Of a DNA stretch of 6,758 nucleotides, positions 1 through 4,094 are shown piece by piece. Source of the stretch: an uncultured Clostridia bacterium (lineage in GTDB: Bacteria; Bacillota; Clostridia; TANB77; CAG-508); contig CANQJY010000052.1 in NCBI GenBank assembly GCA_947624365.1, forward strand, positions 1 through 6,758, read 5' to 3'. The position numbers and the translations under genes were made by a program. The notes beneath the pieces were generated by a model that searched no databases, was not told the origin of the DNA, and saw only the letters and a program-made list of their open reading frames with translations. Each line of letters starts with the position of its first letter. Positions within the stretch are counted from its first letter, which is position 1.

Positions 1-508
1 CTTTTATAATTTTTATAGTATTTTTTACTGCTTCTTCAATTGAACCAGTTTTTAATCTTTCGCGTACGATTATATGGCAAATTACTTCTGTATCACTTGT
101 TGTAGTAAATATTGCTCCTTGGTCTTCTAATTGTCTTCTCAATTCTAAAGAATTTGTTAAGTTTCCATTATGAACAATTGCTAAGTTTCCTTTTTTATGT
201 TTTACAACCATTGGTTGTGCATTTTCTTTTCTACTTATACCTGTTGTAGAATAACGTACATGTCCTATTGCCATTTTACCTTGTGGCAAACTCTCTTGCA
301 CATGTTTTGTAAATACCTCTGTTACAAGTCCTACATCTTTATGAAAGTAAGTATCTTTATTTTCATTATTAACTGCTATTCCACAGCTTTCTTCTCCTCT
401 ATGTTGCAAGGCTGTTAATCCTACACACACAGTCCCTACTAAATCTTCTTTCTCTTTTTTTGTATATATTCCAAATATTCCACATTCCTCTTTTAATTTA
501 TCAAACAT
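1..508 (-). CDS. purF: Amidophosphoribosyltransferase, N-terminal part (runs off left edge)
   Basis: PurF catalyses the first committed step of purine synthesis: it transfers ammonia from glutamine to PRPP, giving 5-phosphoribosylamine. I translated this frame by hand. It opens at the ATG at 508-506 and stays open for 169 codons to the window edge, so only the N-terminal glutaminase (Ntn-hydrolase) domain is visible; the PRPP-binding domain lies outside. The protein begins MFDKLKEECGIFGIY. Cys9 should become the N-terminal nucleophile after removal of a short propeptide, as in Bacillus-type PurF. Other family motifs are LQHRGEESCGI (34-44), GHVRYSTTG (82-90), HNGNLTN (113-119, with the oxyanion Asn-Gly pair) and TTSDTEVI (136-143). 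The next upstream ATG (520) is followed at once by an in-frame stop, which fixes the start. A purine-rich AAGGAAGGA lies about 12 nt upstream, a slightly long spacing. The gene is divergent from purN, 79 bp away. Function is confident; completeness cannot be judged. Confidence 0.95.
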   Translation of the reverse strand, partial: MFDKLKEECGIFGIYTKKEKEDLVGTVCVGLTALQHRGEESCGIAVNNENKDTYFHKDVGLVTEVFTKHVQESLPQGKMAIGHVRYSTTGISRKENAQPMVVKHKKGNLAIVHNGNLTNSLELRRQLEDQGAIFTTTSDTEVICHIIVRERLKTGSIEEAVKNTIKIIK

Positions 509-520
509 CTTTTATTTCAT

Positions 521-527
521 TCCTTCC
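521..527 (-). promoter_or_regulatory. purF ribosome binding site
   Basis: On the minus strand GGAAGGA lies 12 nt before the purF ATG at 508. It is the only Shine-Dalgarno-like stretch in the leader. It directly abuts another ATG (520-518), which opens the two-codon frame ATG-AAA-TAA. That ATG is too close to be served by this site, so 508 is the sensible start. The spacing is a little longer than the optimum of about 7-9 nt. Confidence 0.55.
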
Positions 528-556
528 TTGACACGCTTATAGTTTTATGATATATT
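528..556 (+). promoter_or_regulatory. purN promoter (sigma-A type)
   Basis: A perfect -35 hexamer TTGACA (528-533) is followed by a 17-nt spacer and a 5/6 -10 hexamer TATATT (551-556). Transcription should start near 563, leaving a leader of about 25 nt that includes the GGAGGT ribosome binding site. Sequence, spacing and position all fit, so purN is very probably transcribed independently of the minus-strand pur genes. I see no obvious PurR box (CGAAC-type repeat) or purine riboswitch in the 79-bp intergenic space. Confidence 0.75.
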
Positions 557-564
557 TCTTCCAA
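536..564 (-). promoter_or_regulatory. Candidate purF promoter
   Basis: Reading the minus strand, TTGGAA (564-559) is followed after exactly 17 nt by TATAAG (541-536). These match the vegetative -35 and -10 consensus at 4/6 and 5/6 positions. Transcription would start near 529, giving a leader of about 20 nt that begins almost at the GGAAGGA ribosome binding site. The site overlaps the stronger purN promoter on the other strand. AT-rich DNA gives chance matches of this quality, so this is a moderate call based only on hexamers and spacing. Confidence 0.4.
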
Positions 565-574
565 TAATATAAAC

Positions 575-580
575 GGAGGT
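575..580 (+). promoter_or_regulatory. purN ribosome binding site
   Basis: GGAGGT at 575-580 is a near-perfect anti-16S match placed 7 nt before the ATG at 588. It is the strongest Shine-Dalgarno in the window and fixes the purN start. Confidence 0.85.
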
Positions 581-587
581 CAATCAT

Positions 588-1163
588 ATGTATAATTTAA
601 TTGTATTTGCATCTGGTAATGGCTCTACTTTACAAGCCATTATAGATAATATTGAAAATGGCAGACTTTCTGCTAATATTCAATTAGTTGTTTCTGATAA
701 TTCATCAGCTTTTGCTCTAGAAAGAGCAAAAATGCATAATATCCCTACATATATAATTAAGTCTAAATCATTTGAAAAAAGAGATACTGAATTATCAGAG
801 GTTTTATCACATTATTCTATCAACTTAATTGTCCTTGCTGGTTACTTAAAAATGATTGGTCCTAAATTAATAGAAAAATACTCAATAATTAATACTCATC
901 CTTCATTGCTTCCAAAATATGGAGGTAAAGGTATGCATGGCATGCATGTCCACCAAGCGGTTGTTGATGCAGGTGAACAATATAGTGGCGTTACTGTACA
1001 TTTTGTAAATCAGGAGTATGACAAAGGTTCTATTATTAGACAAACTCGCGTTGTAGTTGAGCCTAGTGATACAGCCGAAACATTATCTGCAAAAGTACAA
1101 TCTGCCGAAAAAGTACAATTAATTGATGTAATTGATGATTTTATTAATGGCAAAATTTCTTAA
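588..1163 (+). CDS. purN: Phosphoribosylglycinamide formyltransferase (GAR transformylase)
   Basis: PurN transfers a formyl group from 10-formyltetrahydrofolate to GAR, giving FGAR (third step of IMP synthesis, cytosolic). The 191-residue protein has the usual length of the folate-dependent enzyme. The N-terminal phosphate-binding loop reads ASGNGST (8-14). The catalytic triad of the family is present as Asn102 and His104 in INTHPSLLP (101-109) and Asp145 in NQEYDKG (141-147). The HVHQAV stretch (120-125) is also typical. The start follows GGAGGT at ideal spacing, and the gene has its own promoter and intrinsic terminator. It is the only gene here on the plus strand, placed between purD and purF of a minus-strand pur cluster. 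The GGKGM-GMHVH and EYDKG stretches look to me more like Bacteroidota PurN than the usual clostridial form, from memory, so separate acquisition is possible. All catalytic residues are intact and it should be active. Confidence 0.96.
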   Translation: MYNLIVFASGNGSTLQAIIDNIENGRLSANIQLVVSDNSSAFALERAKMHNIPTYIIKSKSFEKRDTELSEVLSHYSINLIVLAGYLKMIGPKLIEKYSIINTHPSLLPKYGGKGMHGMHVHQAVVDAGEQYSGVTVHFVNQEYDKGSIIRQTRVVVEPSDTAETLSAKVQSAEKVQLIDVIDDFINGKIS

Positions 1164-1167
1164 GCTT

Positions 1168-1190
1168 GACCTATTTATTAGGTCTTTTTT
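1168..1190 (+). terminator. Intrinsic terminator of purN
   Basis: Just after the purN stop, GACCTA (1168-1173) and TAGGTC (1179-1184) form a perfect 6-bp stem with a 5-nt loop, followed immediately by six T (1185-1190). The T-tract overlaps the purD stop codon, which is read from the other strand (1191-1189). On the minus strand no T-run follows the hairpin, so it should stop purN transcripts but not those leaving purD. Confidence 0.85.
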
Positions 1191-2490
1191 AATGCTCATA
1201 TATCTCTCCAATATCTTTACGATAATTTAATACTTCATCTACATTATTTTCCATTGCATTATATGCTTTTTGTTTTGCTTCTTCTAATGTTTTGCCACTT
1301 GTATGTATTGCAAATAATCTAGAATTTCCTACTGAAGTATAAAGGTTTCCTTCTATTTGTTTTGTGCTTGCAAAATATATTTTAGCTCCTTTTTTCAAAA
1401 TTGCTTCTTTATTTAAAGTAAATTTGCAAAGTTCTTTATTAGATCTAATTGCATAATCTGGACTAACTACATATACTGTAAATGTGTAATTTTTATTAAA
1501 TTTACAGTTTTCTGGCGATAATGTTTTATTAGAAATATGTTCAAATATCTCTGTAAATGGTGTTTCTAGAGCATTTAATACATTAATTGCTTCTGGATCT
1601 CCAAATCTTGCATTAAATTCAATAAATTTAATACCATCCTTGCATTTAAAGAAGCCACCATAAATAACTCCACTAAATTCAAGGCTTTCGCGATTTAATT
1701 CATGAATTGTTTTTTTGATTAAGTTTGCGCATTTATCTATATCTTCTTGCTCTAAAAATGGTAATCTACCATTTTCAAAACTTAAACATCCCATTCCACC
1801 TGTTCCAGGTCCTTTATCTTCTTCAAATCTATATGGATAATCAAATGTTACTGGTGTAACAACAATGTTTTCTCCATCTGTTAAAGCCATAACTGTAAAT
1901 TCTCTACCTTCTACTTTATCTTGTATGATGACCCTATCTGCATCTTCTAAACATTGTTTGGCATATTGGTATCCTTCTTCTTTTCCTTTAAAATGAATAC
2001 CTCCTACTTTTACACCTTTTCCACCTGTTAATCCTTCTGGTTTAACAACAAAACTATCATCTTTATATTGTTCTATTACTTTATCTAATTGTTCTTGATT
2101 TGTAATTGCTTCATTCTTTATAATCATTTCTGGCTCTAATTTTTTAACAATTTCCAACGCATAAGTTTTGCTCCATTCAATTTTTGCTCCTTTTGATGTT
2201 GGTCCAAATGTTTGTAGTCCAAGTTCTCTTGCTAAATCTATTAATCCTTCTTGTAATAAATTATCTTGACTTACAACACATGCTTCAATATTTTGTTCTT
2301 GTATAAACTTTTTTACAAGTTCTTTGTCAAAAGGGTCTCCTATAAGATATTTTCCATTTGATTGTTCTACATATTCTACAATAGATGGATTAGCATATGG
2401 CATAATAGCATATAAAATATATCCTTTGCTTATTTGTTCTGCAAGAACAGCTTCACGCCCACCATTTCCTAATAATAAACATTTTTTCAT
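1189..2490 (-). CDS. purD: Phosphoribosylamine--glycine ligase (GAR synthetase), divergent
   Basis: PurD joins phosphoribosylamine and glycine with ATP to make GAR, the second step of IMP synthesis. The 433-residue length fits the family. Domains in order: an N-terminal Rossmann-like domain opening with GNGGREAVLAEQ (8-19); the ATP-grasp part with VVKPEGLTGGKGV (148-160), EGREFTVMALTDG (194-206), DKGPGTGGMG (225-234) and EFNARFGDPE (291-300), the last carrying the metal and ATP ligands; and a C-terminal domain with GNSRLFAIHTSGKTLEEA (388-405). Odd points: the near-universal His of GGREHA is Ala14, the GPE-PL motif near residue 75 is replaced by SQDNLL, and QDHKR before the GPNTGGMG loop is replaced by FDYPYRF. 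The core ATP-grasp residues remain, so I expect activity, but this is not a textbook bacterial PurD. It starts 14 nt after the purB stop with AAAGGAG ideally placed, so the two are cotranscribed. Its stop lies in the T-tract of the purN terminator. Confidence 0.9.
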   Translation of the reverse strand: MKKCLLLGNGGREAVLAEQISKGYILYAIMPYANPSIVEYVEQSNGKYLIGDPFDKELVKKFIQEQNIEACVVSQDNLLQEGLIDLARELGLQTFGPTSKGAKIEWSKTYALEIVKKLEPEMIIKNEAITNQEQLDKVIEQYKDDSFVVKPEGLTGGKGVKVGGIHFKGKEEGYQYAKQCLEDADRVIIQDKVEGREFTVMALTDGENIVVTPVTFDYPYRFEEDKGPGTGGMGCLSFENGRLPFLEQEDIDKCANLIKKTIHELNRESLEFSGVIYGGFFKCKDGIKFIEFNARFGDPEAINVLNALETPFTEIFEHISNKTLSPENCKFNKNYTFTVYVVSPDYAIRSNKELCKFTLNKEAILKKGAKIYFASTKQIEGNLYTSVGNSRLFAIHTSGKTLEEAKQKAYNAMENNVDEVLNYRKDIGEIYEH

Positions 2491-2504
2491 GTTTTTCTCC
2501 TTTC

Positions 2505-3938
2505 TTACACATTTACTTCTGTATCTACATTTATTCCTAAATCTCGATATTTTTCTAATATTGGGTTTACTTTTTCATTTATAAAGTCTTCCACTTGTTT
2601 TGGAGCTCTACCACAAAGATTATCTGGATTTAATGCTTTCATAATTTCTTGTTTAGTAAGTCCAAATGTTTTGTCATTTGCAATTCTATCAACTAAATCA
2701 TTTGGTTTTCCTAATTCTTTTACTTGTTTGCCTGCTTCCATTGAATATACTCTTATTTTTTCATGTAATTCTTGTCTATCTCCACCTTTTAAAACAGCAT
2801 TCATTAAAATTTCTTCTGTTGCCATAAAAGGAAGTTCTTGCATCATATTAGTTTTTATTACATTTTCATATACAACAATATTTTTTGAAATATTTGCATA
2901 TAAGATTAAAATAGCATCTACTGCTAAAAAGCTTTCTGGTACACAAATACGTTTATTTGCAGAATCATCTAATGTTCTTTCTAGCCACTGTGTTGCACTA
3001 GTTATAGTTGGGTCCATACTAAGTACCATAACATGTCTTGCTAATGAATTAATTCTTTCACTTCTCATAGGATTACGTTTATATGCCATTGCAGATGACC
3101 CAATTTGACCTTTTTCAAATGGTTCTTCTAATTCTTTTTCATGTTGCAATAAACGCATATCATTAGCAAATTTTGAACAGCTTTGTGCAATCTGTGATAA
3201 AACATGTAAAACTCTTGTATCCAATTTTCTAGTATAAGTTTGTCCTGATACACCATATACTTGCTCAAATCCCATTTTTTTAGCTATTTTACTATCTATT
3301 TGCTTTACTTTTTCTTCATCTTTTAATAATTTCATGAAACTTTCTTGTGTTCCTGTTGTTCCTTTACATCCCAATAGTTTCATATGACTTTCTACAAATT
3401 CTAATTCCTCTAAATCTTCTAATAAATCTTGTATCCATAGTGTTGCTCTTTTTCCAACAGTTGTTAATTGTGCTGGTTGGAAATGTGTATATCCCAAACA
3501 AGTTATTTCTTTATTTTTTAAAGCAAATTCTTTTAAGTTCTTAATAACAACTATTAATTTTTCTTTTATAATTCCTAATGCTTTTGTCATTAAAATAACA
3601 TCTGTATTATCTGTAACAAAACAAGAAGTTGCTCCTAAATGTATTATTGGCTTTGCTTTTGGACATTTTAATCCATATTCATATACATGTGCCATCACAT
3701 CATGTCTACATTCCTTTTCTCTTTTGGCTACAATATCATAATCAATATTATTTACATTATTTTTCATTTCTTCAATTTGTTCATCTGTTATATCGATTCC
3801 TAATTCCTTTTCCGTTTCTGCTAATGCAACCCATAATTTTCTCCATGTAGTATATTTACTATCATTTGACCATAAAGTATTCATTTCTTTACTTGCATAT
3901 CTTCCAGAAAGCGGTGTAACATATATATTATTATCCAT
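2505..3938 (-). CDS. purB: Adenylosuccinate lyase
   Basis: PurB removes fumarate twice: from SAICAR to give AICAR in IMP synthesis, and from adenylosuccinate to give AMP. I choose the ATG at 3938-3936, giving 477 residues that begin MDNNIYVTPLSGRYAS, close to the length of the human-like branch. It is preceded by GAAAGGA with a 7-nt spacing. Motifs, numbered from this start: CRHDVMAHV (78-86) with His79 and His84; LGATSCFVTDNTD (101-113); GYTHFQPAQ (149-157), whose His152 should be the general acid; and the fumarase/aspartase-superfamily signature GSSAMAYKRNP (280-290), carrying the catalytic Ser on the mobile loop. The frame stays open upstream to a TTG at 4001, adding 21 residues (MDRLDTRLDTKSDKLDRKEF...). 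That stretch is encoded entirely by the intergenic repeat, is low-complexity, and has no counterpart in the family as I know it, so I treat it as spurious. purD follows after 14 nt. Confidence 0.96.
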   Translation of the reverse strand: MDNNIYVTPLSGRYASKEMNTLWSNDSKYTTWRKLWVALAETEKELGIDITDEQIEEMKNNVNNIDYDIVAKREKECRHDVMAHVYEYGLKCPKAKPIIHLGATSCFVTDNTDVILMTKALGIIKEKLIVVIKNLKEFALKNKEITCLGYTHFQPAQLTTVGKRATLWIQDLLEDLEELEFVESHMKLLGCKGTTGTQESFMKLLKDEEKVKQIDSKIAKKMGFEQVYGVSGQTYTRKLDTRVLHVLSQIAQSCSKFANDMRLLQHEKELEEPFEKGQIGSSAMAYKRNPMRSERINSLARHVMVLSMDPTITSATQWLERTLDDSANKRICVPESFLAVDAILILYANISKNIVVYENVIKTNMMQELPFMATEEILMNAVLKGGDRQELHEKIRVYSMEAGKQVKELGKPNDLVDRIANDKTFGLTKQEIMKALNPDNLCGRAPKQVEDFINEKVNPILEKYRDLGINVDTEVNV

Positions 3939-3945
3939 TTCAAAT

Positions 3946-3952
3946 TCCTTTC
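3946..3952 (-). promoter_or_regulatory. purB ribosome binding site that decides the start
   Basis: On the minus strand GAAAGGA ends 7 nt before the ATG at 3938. This favours the 477-residue PurB over a TTG start at 4001. The TTG has only an AAAAGGA about 10 nt upstream, and that lies within the arm of a 42-bp hairpin where it would be sequestered. Confidence 0.8.
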
Positions 3953-3963
3953 TATCCAATTTA

Positions 3964-4005
3964 TCCGATTTGGTGTCCAATCTGGTGTCCAATCTGTCCA
4001 ATCTG
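3964..4005. repeat. Short tandem units inside the left arm of the palindrome
   Basis: The 9-mer TCCAATCTG occurs exactly at 3976, 3988 and 3997, and in degenerate form (TCCGATTTG) at 3964, giving steps of 12, 12 and 9 bp. The right arm has the complementary CAGATTGGA at 4056 and 4065, then decays into a CATTAGA/TTAGACA pattern up to the purL stop. All left-side steps are multiples of three, which is why the frame upstream of purB stays open and reads LDTRLDTKSDKLD. Confidence 0.9.
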
Positions 4006-4075
4006 GGACGGTCCTTTTTTGGACATTTTACCTAATGTCCAAAAAAGGACCGTCCCAGATTGGACAGATTGGACA
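3986..4075. repeat. Long perfect palindrome (42-bp arms, 6-nt loop) between purL and purB
   Basis: Arms 3986-4027 and 4034-4075 are perfect reverse complements over 42 bp around a 6-nt loop (TTACCT, 4028-4033). Beyond two G/T mismatches, pairing resumes with 5 of 5 and then 4 of 5 positions, so an imperfect palindrome spans about 3971-4090. Each arm carries GGGACGGTCC (GGACCGTCCC on the other) next to a run of six T or A and a TGTCC/GGACA pair. From memory this resembles the GGGACGGT-type REP-like palindromes scattered through Clostridia and often linked to RAYT-type transposases. Transcribed in the purL-to-purB direction it would fold into a very stable hairpin with no U-tract after it, so it is not a classical terminator. 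No open reading frame for a transposase is present. The perfect arms imply recent origin or ongoing conversion. Confidence 0.95.
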
Positions 4076-4094
4076 TTAGATTAGACATTAGACA

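Noticed and set aside
197..418. Open frame on the plus strand antisense to purF
   Set aside because: It lacks a ribosome binding site, its composition is Cys/Phe/Tyr-rich as expected from the complement of an AT-rich gene, and the other strand encodes unmistakable PurF motifs.
512..520. Two-codon leader peptide (ATG-AAA-TAA) upstream of purF on the minus strand
   Set aside because: The only Shine-Dalgarno directly abuts its ATG, leaving no spacing for initiation. A chance ATG is the simpler reading.
509..587. PurR box or purine riboswitch in the purF-purN intergenic region
   Set aside because: At 79 bp, already filled by promoters and ribosome binding sites, there is no room for an aptamer, and I see no CGAAC-type inverted pair.
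3953..4000. Promoter for purB within the repeat (several TTGGAC hexamers on the minus strand)
   Set aside because: No -10-like hexamer sits 16-18 nt downstream of any of them; the nearest AT-rich candidate, ATAAAT, is at a 10-nt spacing.
4006..4030. GGGACGGTCC followed by six T as an intrinsic terminator between purL and purB
   Set aside because: GGACGGTCC cannot fold on itself with a usable loop, the alternative GTCC/GGAC stems are only 4 bp, and the 42-bp hairpin would outcompete them. No T-run follows the full hairpin in the direction of purB.
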